Notes: generated by a model not told the origin, from the sequence alone. A DNA stretch of 8,748 bases from Candidatus Woesearchaeota archaeon (GCA_014729145.1 WJKL01000019.1:1-8748), one strand, 5' to 3'; positions 1 to 5,813 are shown, counted from the first letter of the stretch. Program-made: numbers and translations.

Positions 1-16
1 CAAATAAAAAAGAGGG

Positions 17-24
17 TATAAAAG
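17..24 (+). promoter_or_regulatory. Archaeal TATA box for the first small membrane-protein gene
   Basis: TATAAAAG lies with its centre about 22 nt before the ATG at 42, preceded by a purine-rich stretch that could act as a BRE. No Shine-Dalgarno site separates it from the ATG, so transcription probably starts at or next to the start codon (a leaderless mRNA). The spacing is slightly shorter than the usual 25-28 nt. Confidence 0.6.
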
Positions 25-41
25 GCAGAATCAGCAATATA

Positions 42-443
42 ATGCATTACCATCCTCCAGAATTTCTTATCAAAGATGCGCTTCAGGTTATAATAGGCTC
101 TTCTATACTTGCTATACCTATTGGTTTTACTGAAGAGACATGGGAATTAGGAGGAAGCCTGCCTATCCTGAATATATTGGGCTTGTTCTTGATATCTATG
201 CTGTTTATATCTTCATTTACATATTACAACTACCATAAAAGACATGGATTAAAAAAACATTTTGGTGAATTTGTCAAGAGGATTTTTGCAACTTATCTGG
301 TCAGTTTTTTGGTCGTTTCTGTGCTGCTTTTGCTGATACAAAGAGCTCCGTGGACAACTGACTGGCTTTTGGCGCTGAAAAGAACTGTTATTGTAACTTT
401 TCCAAGCTCGATGAGCGGAACAATAGCTGATACTATAAAATAA
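42..443 (+). CDS. DUF2391-family integral membrane protein (133 aa)
   Basis: A small hydrophobic protein with about four membrane segments, at roughly residues 12-29, 40-62, 81-99 and 110-130. Landmarks resemble the DUF2391/TIGR02587 membrane family: the first helix runs into IPIGFTEETWELG, a basic YYNYHKRHGLKKH loop follows helix two, and the last helix carries an FPSSMSG motif. The biochemical function of this family is not known. The start at 42 is chosen because it is the first Met after a well-placed TATA box and no other Met lies in the N-terminal 50 residues. It is followed after 30 nt by a second small membrane protein and may be co-transcribed with it. The family call rests on remembered motif similarity, not a profile search. 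Confidence 0.7.
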   Translation: MHYHPPEFLIKDALQVIIGSSILAIPIGFTEETWELGGSLPILNILGLFLISMLFISSFTYYNYHKRHGLKKHFGEFVKRIFATYLVSFLVVSVLLLLIQRAPWTTDWLLALKRTVIVTFPSSMSGTIADTIK

Positions 444-459
444 ATAATAAAACAGAATT

Positions 460-467
460 GGAGGTGA
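460..467 (+). promoter_or_regulatory. Strong Shine-Dalgarno site (GGAGGTGA)
   Basis: GGAGGTGA ends 6 nt before the ATG at 474 and fixes that start. It lies in the 30-nt gap after the DUF2391 gene, which has no clear TATA box, so the two genes are probably on one transcript. Confidence 0.8.
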
Positions 468-473
468 AATCTG

Positions 474-701
474 ATGGCAAAAGGAGAAAAAGCTGTGAAA
501 GGATTAACAGGACTTACATTGACATTTGTAGCTTCTCTGATATTGATCCTGCTTGGAGTTATCTATTTTATGATAACAGTGTGGATCATAAAGATGGGAG
601 CTTCCTGGGCAGGCTACAAAACAGTTGAAGGAAGTACAGTTGTATTGACAGCTGGAATTGTTACTGCAGCTGCTGTTATCGGCTCTGCAATACAAAGTTA
701 A
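474..701 (+). CDS. Small two-helix membrane protein, unknown function (75 aa)
   Basis: Not recognised as a named family. The N-terminus is short and basic (MAKGEKAVKG), followed by a long hydrophobic helix at about residues 13-39, a short loop with aromatic and glycine residues (GASWAGYKTVEG), and a second Ala/Val-rich helix at about 53-73. The positive N-terminus suggests both ends may face the cytoplasm, with the loop outside; this is inference from charge. The start is well supported by GGAGGTGA 6 nt upstream. It sits between the DUF2391 and DUF5654 genes, in a run of three small membrane proteins on one strand. Real coding is supported by the ribosome binding site and membrane-protein composition; the role is unknown. 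Confidence 0.75.
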   Translation: MAKGEKAVKGLTGLTLTFVASLILILLGVIYFMITVWIIKMGASWAGYKTVEGSTVVLTAGIVTAAAVIGSAIQS

Positions 702-703
702 AA

Positions 704-730
704 ATTTTTATTTTTTTTTAATTTTAATTT
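704..730 (+). terminator. T-rich tract, probable archaeal terminator
   Basis: Directly after the stop at 699-701 there is an almost uninterrupted T-rich stretch, including a run of nine or more T. Archaeal RNA polymerase terminates on such tracts without a hairpin. The same stretch forms the upstream region of the next gene, so termination may be partial. Confidence 0.5.
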
Positions 731-743
731 TAGAGGTGTTATG

Positions 744-986
744 ATGATAAAAAAACTAAAAAAAGAGATGAGAAAACATACCTCTTTGGCTATTTCAGGG
801 GCTTTTGCATTAATAATTGCCCTGGTATGGAGGGATGTGATAGAAAAGATGGTTGACAGTTTTGTCTTGAAATTGGGGCTGTCTGAAACAGCATACTGGT
901 ATGATATTGCTGTTGCTTTGGTTGTAACAGTTATCTGTGTTATTGGGGTATTAATATCTTCAAGATACAGTGTAAAAGAAGAATAA
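744..986 (+). CDS. DUF5654-family small membrane protein (80 aa)
   Basis: A basic amphipathic N-terminus (MIKKLKKEMRKH) is followed by a first helix at about residues 13-29 containing GAFALIIALVWRDVIEKM, then an amphipathic stretch and a second helix at about 53-73. The A(L/F)xxALxWxDxI signature and the two-helix layout fit DUF5654, a family widespread in archaea with no assigned function. Two ATGs are possible. The ATG at 741 is only 2 nt from GAGGTG (733-738), whereas 744 is 5 nt away, so 744 is preferred. It follows a T-rich tract, so it may have its own transcript or come from read-through of the upstream pair. The family call is from memory of the motif. Confidence 0.7.
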   Translation: MIKKLKKEMRKHTSLAISGAFALIIALVWRDVIEKMVDSFVLKLGLSETAYWYDIAVALVVTVICVIGVLISSRYSVKEE

Positions 987-995
987 TTCATAAAA

Positions 996-1003
996 TATTT
1001 AAA
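996..1003 (+). promoter_or_regulatory. TATA box for the zinc-ribbon gene, leaderless
   Basis: TATTTAAA is centred about 26 nt before the ATG at 1026, the usual TATA-to-TSS distance in archaea, and no Shine-Dalgarno site lies before that ATG. The mRNA is therefore probably leaderless. An overlapping AT-rich stretch at 1005-1020 is a weaker candidate. Confidence 0.55.
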
Positions 1004-1025
1004 CTTTAAAAATATATTTTGGAAT

Positions 1026-1313
1026 ATGAAACAAGTTGGAAACTGCCAGAACTGCGGAAGAAGTGTTTATGTCAATGATATAGACTTATGCAAGAGGTGC
1101 AACCAGGAAGTTGGCCTTGAGATTCTGGAAAAACTGGACTATGTTGATGAGCCTAAAGAGGATGAAGGGCCTTCTTTAGAAGATTTGGGATTAGAAGAAG
1201 GGAGTGAGGTTACTGAAGCTGAAGGGGGAGACAGAGAAGAACAGGATTCTAGTAAACAGGCAAACTCTGACTCTTCGCAGGAAGAACCTCAGAAAGCAGA
1301 GAAAAAAGAATAA
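1026..1313 (+). CDS. Small zinc-ribbon protein with acidic disordered tail (95 aa)
   Basis: The first 26 residues hold two CxxC knuckles (Cys7/Cys10 and Cys22/Cys25), the pattern of a treble-clef or rubredoxin-like zinc ribbon binding one Zn ion. A short helical linker (about 28-40) follows. From about residue 41 to the end the protein is almost entirely Glu, Asp, Ser, Gln and Lys with no hydrophobic core, so it should be disordered and strongly acidic. No catalytic residues are visible. Such proteins often dock on nucleic acids or protein partners, but no specific role can be given. Transcription is probably leaderless. The stop codon (1311-1313) touches the stop of the convergent gene at 1314 with no spacer. 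Confidence 0.75.
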   Translation: MKQVGNCQNCGRSVYVNDIDLCKRCNQEVGLEILEKLDYVDEPKEDEGPSLEDLGLEEGSEVTEAEGGDREEQDSSKQANSDSSQEEPQKAEKKE

Positions 1314-1640
1314 TCATCCTAAAGAATTTAGATATTCCTGGACTTCAGCATATCTTTTGTTTGGTATTATAAACCAGGTTTCTTGTTTTTTGCTCGCTAC
1401 TCTGCCAGTGATTTCTTTGTCTGGAAGATGCCTGTATAAGGGAAACTTGAATGCCTGATTTTCTGTATATATTTCTTTGTTTATAAGATAATCAATAAAA
1501 TCTTTTTCAAATTCTAGAGCATCTTCTAAAGAATCAAACCTTAGTGCTTTTTTGTCTTTGGAGTGATATCCTGGAATGATCTGTCCTGTTCTTTCAATCA
1601 ATTCTTCAATAGGTGTAATCTCTAATATTATATAGCTCAT
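1314..1640 (-). CDS. Hypothetical cytosolic protein, translationally coupled to the lipase gene (108 aa)
   Basis: Family not recognised. The protein is soluble, without signal peptide, membrane helix or cysteines. It appears mixed alpha/beta: a strand at the N-terminus (SYIILEIT), a glutamate-rich helix around residues 35-50 (SLEDALEFEKDFIDYL), and a C-terminal part with ETWFIIP and a helix AEVQEYLNSL. Its ATG (1638-1640) overlaps the TGA of the upstream hydrolase gene (1637-1639) as ATGA, and AAGGA abuts the start too closely to be a good ribosome site, so translation probably depends on coupling to the hydrolase. That arrangement suggests related roles, although this product seems to stay inside the cell while the hydrolase is outside. 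Coding is credible from the coupling and full-length frame. Confidence 0.65.
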   Translation of the reverse strand: MSYIILEITPIEELIERTGQIIPGYHSKDKKALRFDSLEDALEFEKDFIDYLINKEIYTENQAFKFPLYRHLPDKEITGRVASKKQETWFIIPNKRYAEVQEYLNSLG

Positions 1641-3589
1641 TCCTTTAAAGCTGTTTTTATAATATTATAAACCTTGGGGTATCTGCTGATATCTCTAAGG
1701 TCAAGATGCAGAGGATTTGTTTTGCTTCTGCAGGTTCCATTTATTATATGATTATCTGCTCCATCTAATAATGCGTTTTGTGTTAATACTGCGCCGTCTC
1801 CGTCTTTTCCATCCATATTACAGCCAGAGCCCACAATGTTGTGGATAGGTATATCAGGAAGTTGAGCTCTGTTAAGCTTGTTTATGAAAAGGCTGTCTGC
1901 GTCCATATCCCTGCATTCGAGGCCTTCTCCTGTAACAGGGCAGAGCCTTGCTATCTCTCCTGTAATTCCCTTGTTTGGGGTTCCTATCATTATCAATTTA
2001 TCTGTATCTTTTTCTCCGTATATCTGAAGATATTTTCTTGCAACAAGACCCCCCATGCTGAAAGCAATAATCCTTACTTTTGGATATCCTGTCCTGTATT
2101 TCAATGTCTGGATAAGTTCATCTAATCTTAATGCATATGTATCTATGCTCTCTGATTTTGTCTGGACAACAACATAGTTTTCAGGTTCTGCAAATATATC
2201 AAAATAATAGCTTCCTCTGAAAGTCATAGGAATATCAGGCATTCCGAAAAGGCCTTTTGGGATGTCTTTTACTGAAGTAAACAAGGTTATAGAGCCTGCA
2301 TCAAGATAATTGTCTTTTTCAAGCTGGTTCTGTATCTTGTTGAAGCCTTCAAGGCTGTATTCTGCTGAGGTCTCTTTGTTTATAGAGTGGCCGTGAAGGA
2401 AAATAATAGGAAAGTTATCAGGATTATTTTTGCATTTCCCTGTGCAGCAGTCTTTGCAGTTTCCAAATACACAGCACTGCGGAACAGGTTCTTTTATGGT
2501 TATATTTATAGGGATTGGAGTTATCTCTGGAAGTTGTATCGGGGCAAGAGTTATATTGCTTATAGGTGTAAAACTATAATTGGTTAGGGTGCATGATTGG
2601 TTGGTTGCGTTAGTAGTTGTGTTTGTAATATTTTGGCTGCATAATTTTATTTTTTGTTTTAATTCAGTTAAGTTAACCAAAGTCATGTTGTTGAATTCTT
2701 TTATTTTGGAATCCAGTCTTAATGCTAAAGGAAGATTTAATGGCTGCTGGGTAAGGTTTAGAAGTCCTTTTCTGATGACTCTTAGGTCTTGTATTTTTTT
2801 GTTCCTTGCTATGATTATCTCTGAGATGTTTTGGTTTAGAGCTGAAAGTTCTGATTTTGTTCTGTTGATATTATTGTTTAATGCTGTTTTTTCCTGGTTT
2901 ATATCATAATCATAATCCCTGTATTTTTTGTTTATGCTATTTAAGATATCTATGCTTTCTTCCAGCAGGGTTTTAACCTCTTCTGTTGATATAATACTGC
3001 TGTATGATTCTTGTTTTCTTTTTAACCTGCTCAGCTCTGCTGTTCTGTTCTCGATATATTGTTTGATATCTTCTTTTTTCTCTTTTTCTCCTTTTGTCAG
3101 ATTATATCTTAATCCTATAAGTGTGCTTCTTGTTGTAGGTTTTTCAGAAGTGTGGCAGAGTATGGTTCTTCTGCTGCTGCACCTCATGTCAAAGCGGTAA
3201 AGTTCAAGCCCGTTTCCAAATCTTTCTGCCTTTAATATATATTCCTTGTTAAAAGGGACTGCAGGCCTGATCGTAAACTGGTCTTTATCCAAAGTTTTGT
3301 TGCTGCTTATGTCAATAAATTCGTATGCGCATACAGCTTTGCAGAAAGGATTTGTAGTTAAAGAAGAATGGAACTTGACTGTGTCTTCCTGGTTGTGCTC
3401 AAGCAATAAAACTTCTTTGTCTGCTTCTAATTTAATTACAGTATCATTTCCAAGAAGAAAATTAAGATAAAGAAATATCTTAGTTCCTGATGCAGCAAGT
3501 ATTGCAATAAGTGCTATTGAGATTATTGAAACAAGAAGTTTATTTTCTTTTATTATCTGTTTAAGCCTCTTTTTTGGTTTTTTCTTCAT
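1637..3589 (-). CDS. Membrane-anchored extracellular alpha/beta hydrolase (lipase/PGAP1-like) with coiled coil (650 aa)
   Basis: The N-terminus is very basic (residues 1-17), followed by one hydrophobic helix (about 18-46) that should act as an uncleaved signal anchor, placing the rest outside. Residues 50-160 form a Cys-containing, beta-rich region. Residues 165-315 are Lys/Glu/Leu-rich and probably coiled coil. Residues 316-370 are a Thr/Asn/Pro linker packed with NxS/T sequons. A cysteine cluster (372, 373, 378, 381, 382, 386) precedes the hydrolase domain (about 392-650). That domain shows the oxyanion-region motif FPIIFLHGHS, the nucleophile elbow AFSMGG with Ser511, IGTPNKG, a likely acid at Asp598 (GDGAV) and a likely base at His628 (NPLHLDL). 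AxSxG in place of GxSxG is also seen in small bacterial lipases such as Bacillus LipA. Expected chemistry is ester or amide hydrolysis; the substrate is unknown. About 17 sequons suggest heavy N-glycosylation. Confidence 0.8.
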   Translation of the reverse strand: MKKKPKKRLKQIIKENKLLVSIISIALIAILAASGTKIFLYLNFLLGNDTVIKLEADKEVLLLEHNQEDTVKFHSSLTTNPFCKAVCAYEFIDISSNKTLDKDQFTIRPAVPFNKEYILKAERFGNGLELYRFDMRCSSRRTILCHTSEKPTTRSTLIGLRYNLTKGEKEKKEDIKQYIENRTAELSRLKRKQESYSSIISTEEVKTLLEESIDILNSINKKYRDYDYDINQEKTALNNNINRTKSELSALNQNISEIIIARNKKIQDLRVIRKGLLNLTQQPLNLPLALRLDSKIKEFNNMTLVNLTELKQKIKLCSQNITNTTTNATNQSCTLTNYSFTPISNITLAPIQLPEITPIPINITIKEPVPQCCVFGNCKDCCTGKCKNNPDNFPIIFLHGHSINKETSAEYSLEGFNKIQNQLEKDNYLDAGSITLFTSVKDIPKGLFGMPDIPMTFRGSYYFDIFAEPENYVVVQTKSESIDTYALRLDELIQTLKYRTGYPKVRIIAFSMGGLVARKYLQIYGEKDTDKLIMIGTPNKGITGEIARLCPVTGEGLECRDMDADSLFINKLNRAQLPDIPIHNIVGSGCNMDGKDGDGAVLTQNALLDGADNHIINGTCRSKTNPLHLDLRDISRYPKVYNIIKTALKE

Positions 3590-3614
3590 CTATTTACAAA
3601 TATATGTTTTTTAC

Positions 3615-3622
3615 CTTTAAAG
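3615..3622 (-). promoter_or_regulatory. Probable TATA box for the lipase operon
   Basis: Read on the minus strand, CTTTAAAG is centred about 29 nt before the hydrolase ATG (3587-3589). No clear Shine-Dalgarno site precedes that ATG, so the transcript is probably leaderless. This suggests the hydrolase is transcribed separately from srp54 upstream. Confidence 0.45.
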
Positions 3623-3649
3623 ATGTTTCGTTCCATTAAAGAACTATTA

Positions 3650-3723
3650 TTACATTCCAGGGATATTGCCTTTGAATTTCTTGAGCATCTTCTGCATGTT
3701 CTTGGGAGATTTTCCTTTGAACA
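3650..3723 (-). repeat. Second copy of the srp54 3' end (74-bp direct repeat, untranslated copy)
   Basis: All 74 bases match 3776-3849 exactly, at an offset of 126 bp. The copy encodes the last 23 residues of SRP54 (FKGKSPKNMQ...GNIPGM) and the TAA stop, but lies beyond the true stop of srp54. Because 126 is a multiple of three it is in the same frame as srp54, and the frame between the two copies contains no stop after the srp54 TAA. An ATG at 3746-3748 would give a 32-residue peptide (MSSTNILVV followed by the SRP54 tail); there is no evidence that this is made. Perfect identity implies a recent duplication, active homogenisation, or an assembly error. Confidence 0.95.
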
Positions 3724-3775
3724 CAACTAAGATGTTAGTTGACGACATCGTGAGTTTCGCTTTGCTCAAGCTCAC
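3724..3775. other. 52-bp structured cassette between the two srp54 3'-end copies
   Basis: The cassette has about 44% G+C (23 of 52) and three CpG dinucleotides, while the repeat copies on both sides have none. It contains two inverted repeats: CAACTAA/TTAGTTG at 3724-3730 and 3735-3741 with a GATG loop, and GTGAG/CTCAC at 3750-3754 and 3771-3775, extendable by two more A-T pairs past one imperfect pair. GATGT (3731-3735) can also pair with ACATC (3745-3749), which would compete with the first hairpin. No protein is convincingly encoded. It could be a dispersed palindromic element or a structured 3' UTR element; the sequence alone cannot decide. Confidence 0.6.
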
Positions 3776-3849
3776 TTACATTCCAGGGATATTGCCTTTG
3801 AATTTCTTGAGCATCTTCTGCATGTTCTTGGGAGATTTTCCTTTGAACA
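3776..3849 (-). repeat. First copy of the 74-bp direct repeat, the genuine srp54 3' end
   Basis: This copy contains the translated end of SRP54 (residues 427-449) with its TAA stop at 3776-3778. It is identical to 3650-3723. The match ends inside the codon for Met426, which is ATG here and reads GTG in the other copy. Confidence 0.95.
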
Positions 3850-5125
3850 TCTTTACCATCTTTTTGCTTTGCTTGTACTGCTTGATAAGGTCTCTTACAT
3901 CTTTTGTTGATACTCCTGCTCCTTTTGCAATCCTGTCTATCCTTGAAGCAGATATAAGGTCGGGGTTTTCAAGCTCTTCCTGGGTCATAGAATCCATTGC
4001 TATCTTCCATTTCTCAAGCTTTTCCTCCTGTACATCGAGCATCTCTTTTGGCAGTTTGAGCTGACCCATTCCAGGGACCATCTCCATAAGTTTTGAAAGA
4101 GAGCCCATCTTTTTCATCGCAGACATCTGTTCATAAAGGTCATGCAGATTAAAATCCCCTTTTAGGAATTTCTTTGTTGCTTTTTCAGCTTTTTCTTCGG
4201 GCATTGCAAGCTTTGCCTTTTCCAGCAATGCTTCAATGTCCCCCATACCCAGTAATCTTCCTACAAATCCTTTTGGATTGAAAATTTCCAAATCATCTAC
4301 TTTTTCCCCTGTTCCTATGAATTTTATAGGGGCATCTGTTGCTGCGCATGCAGTTAATGCTCCGCCCCCTTTTGCAGTTCCGTCCATCTTTGTGGCAACA
4401 ACGCCTGTTACACCGCAGGAATCATGGAATGCTTCAGCTTGTTTTTGAGCAGCTTGTCCGATGTCTGCAGAAATAACCAGCAGTTTTTCATCTGGCTGGA
4501 TCAAATCATTTACTTTGTTGATCTCCTGAATAAGATCATCAGACAATGCGTCTCTTCCTGCTGTGTCTATCAATACAATATCAAATTTGTCAAGTTTATC
4601 TTTAAATTCCTTGTATATCTTTTCAGGGTCTTTTTCTTTTTTGTCAATAAAACAGGGAGCATTTAGCTGGTCCATTATCTGCTTTAGCTGGTCAGGAGCT
4701 GCTGGTCTGTGAACATCCAATCCAACTGCAGCAACCTTTTTTCCTCTTTTCTGGAAATATTTTGCTAACTTTCCGATCGTAGTTGTCTTACCAGAACCAA
4801 AAAGACCGACCATCATAATCTTGAACGGTTTTTTAGTAATTTTAATTTCGGCTTTTTCTTCTCCAAGGAATTTTACAAGTTCTTCATACACTATATTAAC
4901 CAAATGCTCTTTTTTTGTCAGTCCAGGAGGTGTTTCCTCTTCCAGAGCTCTTTTCTTTATCTGGTTGGTAAGGTTAAATACCAGTTTAACATTAACATCT
5001 GACTGAAGCAGAGCTTTTTGGATATCTTTAACTAATTCGTTGATTAGTTTTTTGTCTACTAAAACTGAGCCTGCTATCTTCTTCAGTGTATCTTTAAGGC
5101 TTGAGCCTAATTTATCCAAAACCAT
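3776..5125 (-). CDS. srp54: Signal recognition particle protein SRP54 (449 aa)
   Basis: SRP54 is the GTPase of the signal recognition particle. It binds signal sequences and 7S RNA and hands ribosomes to the membrane through its receptor FtsY. The order is complete: helical N domain (1-95), GTPase domain with P-loop GLFGSGKTTT (107-116), DVHRPAA (137-143), DTAGR (187-191), TKMDGTAKGGG (245-255) and GTGEK (271-275), then the Met-rich M domain (about 300-449) with the RNA-binding SASRIDRIAKGAG (392-404). Length is normal for archaea. Two positions look unusual: Phe109 where SRP54/Ffh normally has Gln (GxQGSGKTT), and VH in DVHRPAA where TY or TF is common. The start is supported by a TATA box 27 nt upstream and by the family N-terminus. 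The last 23 codons are duplicated downstream. Confidence 0.97.
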   Translation of the reverse strand: MVLDKLGSSLKDTLKKIAGSVLVDKKLINELVKDIQKALLQSDVNVKLVFNLTNQIKKRALEEETPPGLTKKEHLVNIVYEELVKFLGEEKAEIKITKKPFKIMMVGLFGSGKTTTIGKLAKYFQKRGKKVAAVGLDVHRPAAPDQLKQIMDQLNAPCFIDKKEKDPEKIYKEFKDKLDKFDIVLIDTAGRDALSDDLIQEINKVNDLIQPDEKLLVISADIGQAAQKQAEAFHDSCGVTGVVATKMDGTAKGGGALTACAATDAPIKFIGTGEKVDDLEIFNPKGFVGRLLGMGDIEALLEKAKLAMPEEKAEKATKKFLKGDFNLHDLYEQMSAMKKMGSLSKLMEMVPGMGQLKLPKEMLDVQEEKLEKWKIAMDSMTQEELENPDLISASRIDRIAKGAGVSTKDVRDLIKQYKQSKKMVKMFKGKSPKNMQKMLKKFKGNIPGM

Positions 5126-5147
5126 TGTGTAATGCTATTAGAATTAG

Positions 5148-5157
5148 CTATTTAAAT
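5148..5157 (-). promoter_or_regulatory. TATA box for srp54, leaderless
   Basis: On the minus strand ATTTAAATAG is centred about 27 nt upstream of the srp54 ATG, and no ribosome binding site separates the two. Transcription is expected to start at the A of the ATG or within a base or two of it. Confidence 0.65.
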
Positions 5158-5170
5158 GTTGGTGTTTTTA

Positions 5171-5190
5171 TAAAAAATAAAAAAAATAAA
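5171..5190 (-). terminator. T-rich terminator of the secreted coiled-coil gene
   Basis: Just past the TGA (5195-5197) the minus strand is almost pure T, with an eight-T run and shorter runs around it. It lies between that gene's stop and the srp54 TATA box, so it would separate the two transcripts within 69 bp. Confidence 0.55.
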
Positions 5191-5194
5191 TCAA

Positions 5195-5803
5195 TCATTC
5201 AGTTTCGTTGACTTCTGTCTCTTCTTCATCTGATTCTGTGTAAAGGAACCTATACCAGGGTGCTCTTTCCTCTATGTTTCCGTTTTCGTCAATGTCAAAT
5301 CTTTTTGTTACTTTTCCTCTGATAAATCCAAGAAATCTTACTCTTCTTCTTGCTCTCAGCCTTACTGCTCCAGTCTCATTGTCTACATCTTCTATAGAAA
5401 CATTTTCCATTTTTTGGAGCCTTTCTTCATATCTTTGCTGGAACCTTTCCAGGTTTGTCTGCAGTCTTTGTCTTGCATTCTCATTATTTACTCTTGTCAG
5501 TGCATTTTCAAGCCCTGTATGTATCCTTTCCCTAAGCATTGTGAAGTTTTCTGACTGGACAATCTCCTGCACTCTTGACCTTATCTCTTCTCTTGTCAGG
5601 TTTCTATCTTGTATCCTTTCTCTTATCTCTTCTCTTCTTGATTCAATCTCGTTGTTTATTTCATCCTGGGTTGAATTTATCGCTGCTGCAGCTGCTGCTG
5701 TTATCTTATCCACTGTGCTTTCTTCATTACACGGGCATCCTGAAAATACTGCCGGAACTGCAAGAAGAAAAACAGCCATCAATATCATTATCTTTTTCAT
5801 CAT
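5195..5803 (-). CDS. Secreted Arg/Glu-rich coiled-coil protein, unknown function (202 aa)
   Basis: The N-terminus is a clear signal peptide: MMKK, then a hydrophobic core (IMILMAVFLLAVPAVF) and SGC, which is either a signal peptidase site or a weak lipobox. A CPC pair follows. From about residue 45 to 135 the protein is a highly charged helix rich in Arg, Glu and Gln (for example IRERIQDRNLTREEIRSRVQ), expected to form a long coiled coil. The C-terminal part is different: basic beta-like RARRRVRFLGFIRGKVTKRF, then DENGNIEERAPWYRFLY and an acidic tail. Several NxT/S sequons occur. Similar secreted helical proteins are common in DPANN archaea but have no known role. The start at 5803 follows GGAGG by 5 nt; 5800 or a leaderless start at 5815 are possible. 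Confidence 0.75.
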   Translation of the reverse strand: MMKKIMILMAVFLLAVPAVFSGCPCNEESTVDKITAAAAAAINSTQDEINNEIESRREEIRERIQDRNLTREEIRSRVQEIVQSENFTMLRERIHTGLENALTRVNNENARQRLQTNLERFQQRYEERLQKMENVSIEDVDNETGAVRLRARRRVRFLGFIRGKVTKRFDIDENGNIEERAPWYRFLYTESDEEETEVNETE

Positions 5804-5808
5804 GTTTG

Positions 5809-5813
5809 CCTCC
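5809..5813 (-). promoter_or_regulatory. GGAGG ribosome binding site of the coiled-coil gene
   Basis: On the minus strand ATGGAGGCAAACATGATG contains GGAGG 5 nt before the ATG at 5803 and 8 nt before the ATG at 5800. The predicted TSS (about 27 nt from the TATA centre) falls on the first ATG of this string (5815), so both leaderless and led initiation are possible. Confidence 0.55.

Noticed and set aside
698..991. 97-codon minus-strand frame
   Set aside because: It is a shadow of the DUF5654 gene; the plus-strand frame has a ribosome site and a coherent membrane topology.
3590..3775. tRNA or box C/D RNA gene in the longest gap
   Set aside because: No tRNA cloverleaf or paired C/D boxes could be found. 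The gap holds the duplicated srp54 end, the cassette and a TATA box.
3650..3849. CRISPR-like repeat-spacer-repeat
   Set aside because: There are only two copies, the repeat is 74 bp and codes for the SRP54 tail, and no cas gene is nearby.
3650..3849. Insertion sequence with target site duplication
   Set aside because: The inserted block is only 52 bp, has no transposase, and the flanking repeats are far longer than usual target duplications. A non-autonomous palindromic element remains possible and is given as a finding.
3666..4064. 132-codon plus-strand frame with an apparent internal protein repeat
   Set aside because: The repeat is the reverse-strand reading of the duplicated srp54 3' end, and the frame overlaps srp54, a certain gene.
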